35,869 nucleotides of DNA from Mycolicibacterium vaccae NBRC 14118 = CIP 105934 (GTDB taxonomy: Bacteria; Actinomycetota; Actinomycetes; Mycobacteriales; Mycobacteriaceae). The first letter of the stretch is position 1. Each line of letters begins with the position of its first letter. The stretch lies in the NCBI RefSeq assembly GCF_001552715.1, contig NZ_BCRS01000047.1:1-35869 (forward strand). The letters run 5' to 3'. Shown in pieces: positions 1 to 7,793 of the stretch. Below the pieces are notes generated by a model that worked only from the letters and a program-made list of their open reading frames with translations, had not been told where the DNA came from and did not search any database. A program made the translations under genes and the position numbers.

Positions 1-257
1 GCCAGCACCAGCGGCCCGCCCGGGTGCGGCCCCAGCACGGTGGTCGGCCGTCCCCGGCCCTGCGCGGGCGCCGGTGTCTCGTCGAGCAGCCGCATCTGCC
101 TGAGCCGCGCAACCATGTCCGCGGCCTGACCGGTGCCGATCCCCAGGCGCTGGGCGGCGGCGGCCCGGGTGATGCCGGGTTCGGCGCGCACAACGCTGAG
201 CAGTTCGGCGGCCCCCAGCCACCGCGGGTGTACGGTACGTCGCTGGTCGTCAGACAT
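1..257 (-). CDS. ROK-family transcriptional regulator, N-terminal part (runs off the window)
   Basis: Reading the reverse strand from the ATG at 257 gives 85 residues with no stop before the window edge. Residues about 13-60 form a winged-helix DNA-binding domain of the MarR/ROK type (leucine-rich helix, then ITRAAAAQRLGIGTGQ as a likely helix-turn-helix, then a wing). It is followed by RGRPTTVLGPHPGG, the usual link between the DNA-binding head and the sugar-kinase-like body in ROK repressors. The ROK kinase-like body itself lies outside the window, so the family call rests on the head and linker only. The gene is divergent from the MFS exporter at 312, with 54 bases between them, so it is the natural candidate regulator of that exporter and of itself. 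Confidence 0.7.
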   Translation of the reverse strand, partial: MSDDQRRTVHPRWLGAAELLSVVRAEPGITRAAAAQRLGIGTGQAADMVARLRQMRLLDETPAPAQGRGRPTTVLGPHPGGPLVL

Positions 258-275
258 CGCCGAGCAGTATGTCAT

Positions 276-303
276 TTGATTAAACTCGTTGACCGAGTAT
301 ATT
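276..303 (+). promoter_or_regulatory. Candidate promoter of the MFS gene with embedded operator
   Basis: TTGATT (276-281) and TATATT (298-303) are separated by 16 bases and fit -35 and -10 boxes. Transcription would start near 310, almost on the ATG at 312, so the mRNA may be leaderless; no Shine-Dalgarno sequence is visible. An inverted repeat ACTCG-N5-CGAGT (284-298) fills the spacer and touches the -10 box; two more outer bases on each side also pair (281/301 and 282/300). A repressor bound there would block RNA polymerase. The divergent ROK-type regulator is the obvious candidate, but this is inference. Confidence 0.45.
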
Positions 304-311
304 CCGTGGCC

Positions 312-1490
312 ATGGCCGTCACCTCACCCCCCGACCGGAGCCTGCGCGCGAACCTGCCCGCACTGCTCTGCCTCGCGGCGGCGTCGTGCCTGGCGGTGTC
401 GACCGAGATGCTGCCGGTCGGGCTGCTCCCCCAGATCGGCGCGGCGTTCCAGATCTCCGATGCCACGGCCGGCCTGCTGGTCGGGCTGTACGCGGTCATG
501 GTGGCCACGCTGGCGGTGCCGCTGACGGTGCTCACCATCAGGTTCGCCCGCAAGCCGCTGCTGATGGTCACCGTCGCCGGCTACGCGGTGAGCAACGCGG
601 TCGTCGCGGTGGCGCCGGTGTTCGCGCTCGTCGCGGCCGGACGCGCCCTCGGCGGGATCACCCACGCGCTGTTCTTCTCACTGGTGATCGGTTACGCCCC
701 GCGGTTGGTGCCGCGGGCCCTGGTCGGGCGCGCGCTCGCGCTGGCCGCAAGTGGCGCCTCGGTGGGCCTGGTGCTCGGTGTACCGCTGCTGACCTCGCTC
801 GGCACGGCCGCCGGCTGGCGGATGTCGTTCGTGGCGCTGACGGTGCTGTCGGTGGCGACGCTGGCCCTCCTCGCGAAGGTGCTGCCGCCCGTCGGTCACG
901 ACCGGACCGCCCGGCCGGACCGCACTGAGGGCGACGGCCGCGCACGTCTTGCCGCGGTGGCGATGTCGAACATGCTGGTGTTCCTCGGACAGTTCACCGT
1001 GTACACGTTCGTCAGCGTCATGTTGCTCGCCCACGGTGCGCGTCCGGCGCTGATCGGACCGATCCTGTTGGTCTGCGGGGCCTGCGGTCTGCTCGGCCTG
1101 TGGTACGCGGGCCGGGGCCTGGACCGCAATCCGCGGCGCACGACGGCGGTGCTGCTCGGGATGACCATGCTCGCGGTGATCTGCCTGTCGGTGCCGTCGC
1201 CCGGATTGTGGGCGGTGCTGGTGGTGGTCGCGGTGTGGTGCACCGCATTCGGTGGTGTGCCGTCGATCTATCAGTCCTGTGCGGTGCGCACCGGTGCGAT
1301 GTCGCCCGAACGCGCGGGCGCCTGGATCAACGCGACGTCCAACGCGGGTATCGCGGGCGGCTCGGCGATCGGGGCGGGGCTGCTGGGGTCGGCGGGACTT
1401 CCGGCGCTGCCGTGGGCCGGTGCCGCACTCATCGGGGCCGCGCTGGCGGTCGCGCTGCTGTCCCCCAAGGCGTTTCCGTCTCAGGCCTGA
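312..1490 (+). CDS. MFS drug/sugar exporter (DHA1, AraJ/NepI-like)
   Basis: The 392-residue product is an inner-membrane transporter of the major facilitator superfamily, with about twelve hydrophobic segments spread over the whole length. The N-terminal part has STEMLPVGLLPQI, typical of the AraJ/NepI/SotB-like efflux branch (residues about 30-42), and the loop after the second helix carries RFARKPLL (about 78-84), a form of MFS motif A. A charged central loop (about residues 195-210) separates the two six-helix halves. I chose the ATG at 312 because it lies directly behind the -10 box and just before the first hydrophobic stretch; a GTG at 306 is the alternative. Reading the frame further upstream would run into the divergent regulator. 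The substrate cannot be told from sequence; the ROK neighbour hints at a sugar or nucleoside-like ligand. Confidence 0.9.
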   Translation: MAVTSPPDRSLRANLPALLCLAAASCLAVSTEMLPVGLLPQIGAAFQISDATAGLLVGLYAVMVATLAVPLTVLTIRFARKPLLMVTVAGYAVSNAVVAVAPVFALVAAGRALGGITHALFFSLVIGYAPRLVPRALVGRALALAASGASVGLVLGVPLLTSLGTAAGWRMSFVALTVLSVATLALLAKVLPPVGHDRTARPDRTEGDGRARLAAVAMSNMLVFLGQFTVYTFVSVMLLAHGARPALIGPILLVCGACGLLGLWYAGRGLDRNPRRTTAVLLGMTMLAVICLSVPSPGLWAVLVVVAVWCTAFGGVPSIYQSCAVRTGAMSPERAGAWINATSNAGIAGGSAIGAGLLGSAGLPALPWAGAALIGAALAVALLSPKAFPSQA

Positions 1491-1493
1491 CGC

Positions 1494-2117
1494 TCAGCCG
1501 GCCGCGTTGGGCTTCAGTGGCGGGCACCGCCCCTGCCCGTCGGCCGTGAGCTCGAAGTGCCAGATCTCGTTGGCATAGACCTGGCACAGGCCGAACCTCG
1601 CACCGTTGGCGATCAGCCAGTGATCGGCCTCGGGCGGCCCGATGTCGATGGCCCGACCCCAGACATGTTGCGACACCTCCGGCGTGGCCACGAACTCGCC
1701 GGCCTGCTCCAGACTGCCGTAGTTGCGCACTGCATCGTCGAACAACCTCTGCTGGAAGCCCCGCGACCGCCAACCCGACGTCACCCTCAGTGACACACCC
1801 TCCGCCTCGGCAGCCCGGGCGGCGTTCTGAACCGCGGCCAGCAGCGCCGGATCCAGTTGCGACAGAATCGGATTGGCGGTGTCGAACGGCGACAGCATGG
1901 TGCCGTCGGGAAGCCAGCCGCCGGTGGTGTCCACAGCGGCCGGGCCGATGGACAGGGGTTCGGCCGGCGGGGGCAGCGGTGGCGGCGCCGGCGGTGGCAG
2001 CACGATGCTGGTCTGCACCAGCGTCACCTCCGGTGGGTGACCGCAGCCCGGCAGCAGCGCGGCGACGAACACGCCGGCGATCCCGGCGAGCGCCCACCGC
2101 ACCGCGGGCCGGGTCAC
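1494..2117 (-). CDS. M15-family D,D-carboxypeptidase-like lipoprotein (VanY type)
   Basis: The 207-residue protein begins with a signal peptide ending in the lipobox LLPGC (Cys25), so it should be a lipoprotein on the outer face of the membrane. A proline-rich linker (about residues 41-53) leads to a peptidase M15 domain. The zinc motif SxHxxGxAxD is intact (Ser149, His151, Gly154, Asp158) and the second motif is EIWHFE with Glu184 and His187. SGWRS at 114-118 supplies the substrate-binding arginine of the family. Such enzymes trim D-Ala from peptidoglycan stem peptides or act as D,D-dipeptidases. The start overlaps the stop of the upstream VOC gene by four bases (ATGA), so it is the last gene of the fadD36 operon. 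No gene symbol is certain. Confidence 0.88.
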   Translation of the reverse strand: MTRPAVRWALAGIAGVFVAALLPGCGHPPEVTLVQTSIVLPPPAPPPLPPPAEPLSIGPAAVDTTGGWLPDGTMLSPFDTANPILSQLDPALLAAVQNAARAAEAEGVSLRVTSGWRSRGFQQRLFDDAVRNYGSLEQAGEFVATPEVSQHVWGRAIDIGPPEADHWLIANGARFGLCQVYANEIWHFELTADGQGRCPPLKPNAAG

Positions 2118-2464
2118 CCCTCGGCCGCCAGGACGCAGAACTCGTTGCCTTCGGGGTCGGCCAGCACCACCCAGCTCTGCTCGCCCTGGCCGATGTCGAC
2201 ACGGCGCGCCCCCAGACCGATCAGCCGCTCCACCTCGGCGTCCTGGTCGTCGGGCGTGAAATCGAAATGGATGCGGTTCTTCACAGCCTTGCCCTCGGGC
2301 ACCGCCAGGAACAGCCAGTCCGGCCCGACGCCACCAGGAGCACGCAGCGCGACGTCACCGTCGTCCGCGTCTTCGGCCGCCCAGCCCAGCGCCTGCGACC
2401 ACCAGTGCGCCAGTGCCGGGACGTCGTTGGCGTCGATGCAGATGTCGCTGAATCTCAGACCCAT
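2114..2464 (-). CDS. VOC/glyoxalase-like domain protein
   Basis: A 116-residue protein made of one vicinal-oxygen-chelate unit. It shows the usual order for this family: an N-terminal strand (FSDICIDANDVPALAHWWSQ), a middle section with HFDFTPDD, and a C-terminal half ending WVVLADPEGNEFCVL, the classic glyoxalase/bleomycin-resistance ending. His89 of typical glyoxalases is not clearly placed, so metal binding and catalysis are uncertain; many mycobacterial relatives are of unknown function. It overlaps fadD36 by ten bases at its start and the M15 gene by four bases at its end, so all three are one transcript. No substrate can be assigned. Confidence 0.85.
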   Translation of the reverse strand: MGLRFSDICIDANDVPALAHWWSQALGWAAEDADDGDVALRAPGGVGPDWLFLAVPEGKAVKNRIHFDFTPDDQDAEVERLIGLGARRVDIGQGEQSWVVLADPEGNEFCVLAAEG

Positions 2465-3873
2465 TGCGCCAGTTCCTTCTTCAGCACCTTGCCCATGGCG
2501 TTGCGCGGCAGGCTGTCCACCACCCGAACCTCGCGGGGCCGCTTGTGCACCGAAAGCTGCTGCGCCACATACTCGATCAACTCGTCGGGCCGGGCGTCGC
2601 CGACGACGAAGGCCACGATGCGCTGTCCGAGATCCGGGTCGGGCGCGCCGATCACCGCTGCCTCCCGCACCCCGGGATGCTCCAGCAGCACGGTCTCGAT
2701 CTCGCCGGCGCCGATCCGGAAGCCGCCGCTCTTGATCAGGTCGACCGACTCGCGGCCGACGATGCGGTGCATGCCGCCGGCGTCGATCACCGCCACGTCA
2801 CCGGTGCGGTACCAGCCGTCGTCGCCGAGTACCTCGGCGGTGGCGTCGGGGCGGTTGAGATAGCCGTCGAACAGCGTCGGGCTCTTCACGTGCAGTTGTC
2901 CGATCGCCTCGCCGTCGTGGGGCAGCTCCGAACCGTCGTCGGCGACCAGCCGGGTCGACACCCCGTGCAGCGGCAGGCCGACCCAGCCGGGCCTGCGCTC
3001 CCCACCGACCAGCGTGCTGAGCGTGATCAGCGTCTCGGTGCTGCCGTAGCGCTCGATGGCCCGGTGCCCGCTCAGCTCGGCGAGCCCGTCGAACACCGGA
3101 ACCGGCAGTGCCGCACTGCCCGAGACCAGCAGACGCGCCGGTGCCAGCGCGCGGGCGGCCGCGCCGTCCTCGACCATCCGGGACCACACCGTCGGCACCC
3201 CGAACAGCAGCGTGCCGCCGAGCTCGGCCACCGCGTGCGCGTACGCCTGCGGCGTGGGTTTCCCGGTGTGCACGAATCGGTTTCCGATCCGCAGTGAACC
3301 CAGCAGGCCCAGCACGAGACCGTGCACGTGATACAGCGGGAGTCCGTGCACCAGGGTGTCCTGCGAGGTCCACTCCCAGGCCTCGGCGAGCATGTCGATA
3401 TCGGCGGCGATCGCGCGGCGGCTCACCACCACGCCCTTGGGCAGCCCGGTGGTCCCCGACGTGTAGATGATCAGCGCAGGGGCCTGCGGCGGCGGCTCCG
3501 CGTAGCGGTGCCAGGACCGGGCGTGCATGCGCACCGGGATGTGCGGCAGCCCTTCGGTCTCCCCGGGAAGGTCGCCGAGCCACGCCTGGGCCCCCGAGTC
3601 GGCGAGGATGTGCCGCCGTTCGGCGGTGCCGACGTCGGCAGGCACCGGGACGACAGGGACCCCGGCGATCAGGCAGCCGGTGACCGCGAGCACGGTCGCC
3701 GCGCTCGGCGTGGCCAACACCGCGACGCGGGAGGCGCCGGCCACGCGTTCGGCCACCGACGTCGCCGCCCCGACGAGATCACTTCGGCTCAACGACACCC
3801 CGTCGATGCGCACCGCATCGCCGAGATCTGCGCCCGCGGCCACCGCCGCGGGGTTCAAGGACGCCAGCAACAC
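2455..3873 (-). CDS. fadD36: Acyl-CoA synthetase FadD36
   Basis: The 472-residue adenylate-forming enzyme matches FadD36 (Rv1193, 473 residues) in length and in position beyond pruB/pruA. The AMP-binding P-loop YTSGTTGLPKG lies at 137-147, YGSTET at 276-281, WYRTGD at 354-359, and the C-terminal catalytic lysine in PRNAMGKVLKK at Lys462. It is shorter than the long-chain FadD enzymes, like malonyl-CoA/short-chain synthetases; the real substrate is not known from sequence. It is expected to activate an acid with ATP to the acyl-adenylate and then to the CoA thioester in the cytoplasm. It heads an operon with the VOC and M15 genes and is divergent from the NUDIX gene, 41 bases away. Confidence 0.92.
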   Translation of the reverse strand: MLLASLNPAAVAAGADLGDAVRIDGVSLSRSDLVGAATSVAERVAGASRVAVLATPSAATVLAVTGCLIAGVPVVPVPADVGTAERRHILADSGAQAWLGDLPGETEGLPHIPVRMHARSWHRYAEPPPQAPALIIYTSGTTGLPKGVVVSRRAIAADIDMLAEAWEWTSQDTLVHGLPLYHVHGLVLGLLGSLRIGNRFVHTGKPTPQAYAHAVAELGGTLLFGVPTVWSRMVEDGAAARALAPARLLVSGSAALPVPVFDGLAELSGHRAIERYGSTETLITLSTLVGGERRPGWVGLPLHGVSTRLVADDGSELPHDGEAIGQLHVKSPTLFDGYLNRPDATAEVLGDDGWYRTGDVAVIDAGGMHRIVGRESVDLIKSGGFRIGAGEIETVLLEHPGVREAAVIGAPDPDLGQRIVAFVVGDARPDELIEYVAQQLSVHKRPREVRVVDSLPRNAMGKVLKKELAQWV

Positions 3874-3914
3874 AGGAACTGAGGCTACTCCCCACCCCTG
3901 GTCATACTGGTGCG

Positions 3915-4451
3915 GTGGATTCCATCCGGTGCGTGGGGACGCGCGAGGTGTACCGCAACAACTGGCTGACGATCCGCGAGGACAGCATCCGCAGGGACGA
4001 CGGCAGCGCCGGTGTGTACGCGGTGGTGGACAAGCCGACCTACGCGCTGGTGATCCCCCGCGACGGGGACCGTTTTCACCTCGTCGAGCAGTTCCGGTAT
4101 CCGATCGGGCTGCGCCGGTGGGAGTTCCCGCAGGGCACCGCGCCCGGGTTGGCCGAACTCGACGGCGCCGAACTGGCCGCGCGGGAGTTGCGCGAGGAGA
4201 CGGGTCTGCTCGCGGCGACGATGACCGAGATCGGGCTGCTCGACGTCGCGCCCGGGATGAGCAGTCAGCGCGGCCGGGTGTACCTGGCCACCGGCATCAC
4301 CGAGGGACCGCACGAGCGAGAACCCGAGGAGCAGGACATGCGCAGTCGCTGGTTCGGCCGCGCCGAACTCGAGCAGATGATGCGTGACGGGACCATCACC
4401 GACGCACAGACGTTGGCCGCGTGGACCCTGATGTTGCTCGACGGACGGTGA
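3915..4451 (+). CDS. NUDIX hydrolase, ADP-ribose pyrophosphatase-like
   Basis: The 178-residue protein has the fold pattern of the ADPR/GDP-mannose pyrophosphatase branch: an N-terminal swapped strand, then VEQFRYPIGLRRWEFPQG, then the NUDIX helix AARELREETGLL (about residues 93-104). The second half of the NUDIX box, RELREETG, is intact; in the first half the expected Gly and Glu positions are shifted by one residue (GTAPGLAEL), so the box is slightly irregular. The GTG start at 3915 follows a CATACT -10-like box (3903-3908) by six bases, and there is no room for a leader or a ribosome site, so a leaderless mRNA is likely. It is divergent from fadD36. The substrate (ADP-ribose or another nucleoside diphosphate derivative) is inferred only. 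Confidence 0.85.
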   Translation: MDSIRCVGTREVYRNNWLTIREDSIRRDDGSAGVYAVVDKPTYALVIPRDGDRFHLVEQFRYPIGLRRWEFPQGTAPGLAELDGAELAARELREETGLLAATMTEIGLLDVAPGMSSQRGRVYLATGITEGPHEREPEEQDMRSRWFGRAELEQMMRDGTITDAQTLAAWTLMLLDGR

Positions 4452-4598
4452 GCTGCGTTCGCCACGAACGTCATTCGACGGTCCGGGCCGATATCAACCC
4501 GTGACGCAACCGTGCCCGAACCGACCGTGTCGGTCCGGCACCTTGACGGGTAGGGAAATTAAGTTTGCTGTGCCAGCCCTAGAAACTGTGAGGAAACC

Positions 4599-5099
4599 AT
4601 GCCGGTGCGACGTGCGCGCAGTGCGCTTGCGTCCGTGACCTTCGTCGCGGCCGCGTGCGTGGGCGCTGAGGGCACCGCACTGGCGGCGACGCCGGACTGG
4701 AGCGGGCGCTACACGGTGGTGACGTTCGCCTCCGACAAACTCGGCACGAGTGTGGCCGCCCGCCAGCCAGAACCCGACTTCAGCGGTCAGTACACCTTCA
4801 GCACGTCCTGTGTGGGCACCTGCGTGGCCACCGCGTCCGACGGCCCGGCGCCGTCGAACCCGACGATTCCGCAGCCCGCGCGCTACACCTGGGACGGCAG
4901 GCAGTGGGTGTTCAACTACAACTGGCAGTGGGAGTGCTTCCGCGGCGCCGACGTCCCGCGCGAGTACGCCGCCGCGCGTTCGCTGGTGTTCTACGCCCCG
5001 ACCGCCGACGGGTCGATGTTCGGCACCTGGCGCACCGAGATCCTGGAAGGCCTCTGCAAGGGCACCGTGATCATGCCGGTCGCGGCCTATCCGGCGTAG
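4599..5099 (+). CDS. Small secreted protein of unknown function
   Basis: A 166-residue protein with a Sec signal peptide (RRAR, hydrophobic core, cleavage near ALA-ATPDW at residues 27-30). The mature part has short repeated Trp/Tyr-Gly-x-Tyr pieces (WSGRYTVV, FSGQYTF, YTWDGRQWVFNYNW) and four cysteines (SCVGTC, WECF, GLCKG), which could form two disulfides outside the membrane. It resembles a group of mycobacterial secreted proteins of unknown role; I cannot name it. GAGGAAA seven bases before the ATG is a good ribosome site and fixes the start. It lies forward, 147 bases after the NUDIX gene, and ends three bases before the convergent pruB stop. Confidence 0.8.
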   Translation: MPVRRARSALASVTFVAAACVGAEGTALAATPDWSGRYTVVTFASDKLGTSVAARQPEPDFSGQYTFSTSCVGTCVATASDGPAPSNPTIPQPARYTWDGRQWVFNYNWQWECFRGADVPREYAAARSLVFYAPTADGSMFGTWRTEILEGLCKGTVIMPVAAYPA

Positions 5100-5102
5100 C
5101 TC

Positions 5103-6059
5103 TCAGTCCACCAGCGCGCGCAGGAAGAACCCGAGATTCGCGGGACGCTCGGCCAGCCGGCGCACCAGGTAGCCGTACCACTGGGTGCCGAACGGCACGT
5201 AGACGCGGACGTGGCCACCCTGCCCGGCCAGCCGCCGCTGCTCTGCGTCGCGGATTCCGTAAAGCATCTGGTACTCGAAACGGTCGACGCCGCGGCCGTA
5301 CTCGCGCGCCAACGCGGGCACGGCATCGACGATCTCGGGGTCGTGTGAGGCCACCATCGGGTAGCCGTTGCCGGCCATCAGGATTCGCAGACACTGCAGG
5401 TACGAGGCGGTGACCTCGTCGCGGTCCCGGAAGGCCACCGAGGCCGGCTCGTCATAAGCACCCTTGCACAACCGGATTCGCGCACCCCCGGCGGCGGCGA
5501 ACTCCGCGCAGTCCGCCCGCGAACGTTTCAGGTAGGCCTGCAGCACGGTGCCCACCCAGTCGTAGTCCACCCGCAGCTCACGCACGATGGACAGCGTCGA
5601 ATCGGTGGTGGTGTGGTCCTCGGCGTCGACGGTCACCCACACGCCCGCGGCCAGCGCCCGTTCGCAGATCGCACGCGCGTTCTCCAGCGCGATCTTCTCG
5701 CCGTCCCGCGGCAACGCCTGCCCCAGCGCCGAGAGCTTCAGCGACACCTCGGTCGGCGCCACGTCCGCGCCGGTTTCACCGCGGGCGGCCAGCGCGTCGA
5801 TCAGCGCGTGGTACGCGGTGACGGTCGCCGCGGCCGCGTCGGCGTCGGCGACGTCTTCGCCGAGGTGGTCGATGGACACCAGCCTTCCCGAATCGCGCAG
5901 CTGGGCAACCGATGTCATCACGTCATCGAGGCTCTCCCCCGGCACGAAGCGACGCACCACCTCGCGTGTCAGCGGGATCCGCTCGGCGGCGCGGCGCAGG
6001 CCGTCGCGGCGGGCGGCCGCCAGGATCACCGGACGCGCGACCGTGCCGAAGACGCCCAC
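5103..6059 (-). CDS. pruB: Proline dehydrogenase PruB
   Basis: This flavoenzyme oxidises proline to pyrroline-5-carboxylate and passes electrons to the quinone pool. The 318-residue product shows the monofunctional PRODH barrel: VSIDHLGEDV near the N-terminus, EVSLKLSALGQ, TVDAEDHTT, the YLKRSR strand, RLCKGAYDEP, VASHD and the C-terminal FEYQMLYGI plus YVPFGTQWYGYLVRRLAERP, which bind FAD and substrate. I set the start at the GTG at 6059: a GGAGG ribosome site sits seven bases upstream inside the last codons of pruA, and the length then matches the family (329 in M. tuberculosis Rv1188). Starting further upstream would overlap pruA. pruA and pruB form one transcript, two bases apart. Confidence 0.95.
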   Translation of the reverse strand: MGVFGTVARPVILAAARRDGLRRAAERIPLTREVVRRFVPGESLDDVMTSVAQLRDSGRLVSIDHLGEDVADADAAAATVTAYHALIDALAARGETGADVAPTEVSLKLSALGQALPRDGEKIALENARAICERALAAGVWVTVDAEDHTTTDSTLSIVRELRVDYDWVGTVLQAYLKRSRADCAEFAAAGGARIRLCKGAYDEPASVAFRDRDEVTASYLQCLRILMAGNGYPMVASHDPEIVDAVPALAREYGRGVDRFEYQMLYGIRDAEQRRLAGQGGHVRVYVPFGTQWYGYLVRRLAERPANLGFFLRALVD

Positions 6060-6061
6060 CG

Positions 6062-7699
6062 CTACACCTCCATGTGCGGATAGGCGTGCCGGGTCGCGGG
6101 CACGAACGTCTCCTTGATGGAGCGCGCCGAGGTCCACCGCAGCAGGTTCATCGGCGAACCGGCCTTGTCGTTGGTGCCGGAGGCCCGCGAGCCGCCGAAC
6201 GGTTGCTGCCCGACCACCGCGCCGGTCGGCTTGTCGTTGACGTAGAAGTTGCCCGCCGCATGCCGCAACCGTTGTTGGGCCGTCAGCACCGCGGCGCGGT
6301 CGTCGGCGATCACCGCGCCCGTCAGCGCGTAGCGAGCGCTGCGGTCCACGACGTCGAGGATGCGCTCGTAGTCCGCGTCGGGGTAGACGTGCACCGCCAG
6401 CAGCGGCCCGAAGTACTCGGTGCTGAACGCCTCGTCGGCCGGGTCGTCGGACAGCATCACCGTCGGCTGCACGAAATAGCCTTCGCTGTCGTCGTATTCA
6501 CCGCCGACTGCCACCGTCACCCCGGCGGCGCCCTTGGCCCGCTCGATCGCGGTGACGTTCTTGGCGAAGGCGCGCTCGTCGATCAGCGCGCCCCCGAAGT
6601 TGGTCAGGTCGGTGACGTCGCCGTAGCTCAGCGCCTCGGTGGCGTCGAGGAAGTCCTCGCCCATCTGCTGCCACACCGACCGCGGGATGTAGGCCCGCGA
6701 CGCGGCCGAACACTTCTGCCCCTGGTAGTCGAACGCACCCCGGATCAGCGCCGTGCGCAGCACATCCGGTTGCGCGGAGGGGTGTGCGACCACGAAGTCC
6801 TTGCCGCCGGTCTCGCCGACCAGCCGGGGATAGGTGTCGTAGCGGTCGATGTGGGTGCCCACCTCCCGCCACAGGTGCTGGAACGTCGCGGTGGAGCCGG
6901 TGAAGTGGATGCCGGCCAGCCTGCGGTCGGCCAGCAGCACCTCCGAGACGGCCTGCCCGTCACCGGCCAGCAGATTGATCACCCCCGGCGGCAGGCCCGC
7001 CGCCTCCAGCAGCTGCATGGTCAGGTAGGCCGCGAACATCTGGGTGGGCGAAGGCTTCCACACCACCGTGTTGCCCATCAGTGCGGGCGCGGTGGGCAGA
7101 TTCCCGGCGATCGCAGTGAAGTTGAACGGCGTGATGGCGTAGACGAAGCCCTCCAGCGGGCGGTAGTCGGTGCGGTTCCACACCCCTTTCGAGCTGGCCG
7201 GCTGCTGGGCCAGCAGCTGCCGGGCGAACGCGACGTTGAACCGCCAGAAGTCCACGAGTTCGCACGGCGCGTCGATCTCGGCCTGATAGGCGGTCTTGGA
7301 CTGGCCCAGCATCGTTGCGGCGGCGATGCGTTCGCGCCACGGGCCCGACAGCAGGTCGGCCGCGCGCAGGAACACCGCGGCGCGTTCGTCGAACGGGGTG
7401 GCCTCCCAGCCCGGCTTGGCGGCGACGGCGGCCTCCACCGCGGCGGCGGCGTCAGCGTGCCCGGCGTTGGTCAGAACGCCCAGGCGTGCGGAGTGCCGGT
7501 GGGGTTGGACGACGTCCATGGTGGCGCCCGTGCCCATCCGGTGGGTCCCGCCGATGACATGCGGCAGGTCGATCGGGTCGCCGGCGAGCGCGGCCAGCGC
7601 GTCCTCCAGCCGGTGGCGTTCCGGCGAGCCGGGGGCGTAGTCGTGCACCGGCTCGTTGGCCGGAAGCGGCACGTCGGTTATCGCGGTGATCGCGGTCAT
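6062..7699 (-). CDS. pruA: Delta-1-pyrroline-5-carboxylate dehydrogenase PruA (RocA)
   Basis: The 545-residue aldehyde dehydrogenase completes proline breakdown by oxidising glutamate semialdehyde to glutamate with NAD+. The catalytic elements are present: FTGSTATF, the general base in ETGGKDF (Glu296) and the nucleophile in QGQKCSA (Cys330), with the cofactor-binding stretch ITPFNFTAIAGNLP before them and FGPLLAVHVY and GNFYVNDKPTGAVVGQQPFGG after them. Length agrees with RocA of M. tuberculosis (Rv1187, 543 residues). The ATG at 7699 is chosen because the protein then starts MTAITAITDVPLPANEP, as in the family; the frame stays open upstream but into the intergenic region. It is divergent from the PucR-type regulator at 7794, and pruB follows in the same operon. 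Confidence 0.96.
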   Translation of the reverse strand: MTAITAITDVPLPANEPVHDYAPGSPERHRLEDALAALAGDPIDLPHVIGGTHRMGTGATMDVVQPHRHSARLGVLTNAGHADAAAAVEAAVAAKPGWEATPFDERAAVFLRAADLLSGPWRERIAAATMLGQSKTAYQAEIDAPCELVDFWRFNVAFARQLLAQQPASSKGVWNRTDYRPLEGFVYAITPFNFTAIAGNLPTAPALMGNTVVWKPSPTQMFAAYLTMQLLEAAGLPPGVINLLAGDGQAVSEVLLADRRLAGIHFTGSTATFQHLWREVGTHIDRYDTYPRLVGETGGKDFVVAHPSAQPDVLRTALIRGAFDYQGQKCSAASRAYIPRSVWQQMGEDFLDATEALSYGDVTDLTNFGGALIDERAFAKNVTAIERAKGAAGVTVAVGGEYDDSEGYFVQPTVMLSDDPADEAFSTEYFGPLLAVHVYPDADYERILDVVDRSARYALTGAVIADDRAAVLTAQQRLRHAAGNFYVNDKPTGAVVGQQPFGGSRASGTNDKAGSPMNLLRWTSARSIKETFVPATRHAYPHMEV

Positions 7700-7742
7700 A
7701 CACCGAGGATCGTCGCTTCCGGTCGTGATTGGCGATGGCTGT

Positions 7743-7782
7743 TCGGACAACCAGTGGCAGACTTGTTGGGGCAATCGGACAA
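7743..7782. promoter_or_regulatory. Direct repeats TCGGACAA between pruA and the PucR regulator
   Basis: The 8-base word TCGGACAA occurs at 7743-7750 and 7775-7782, 32 bases apart, about three turns of the helix, so both copies face the same side of the DNA. They lie in the 94-base divergent gap between pruA and the PucR-type gene. The second copy runs into the AAGGA ribosome site of the regulator. This looks like an activator or repressor site for proline control; no binding data are available here. Confidence 0.4.
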
Positions 7783-7793
7783 AGGAACCCGCG

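Noticed and set aside
4520..4534. ACCGAC-CGT-GTCGGT stem after the NUDIX gene as a terminator
   Set aside because: Only six base pairs with a three-base loop and no T-run; it could be chance in GC-rich DNA.
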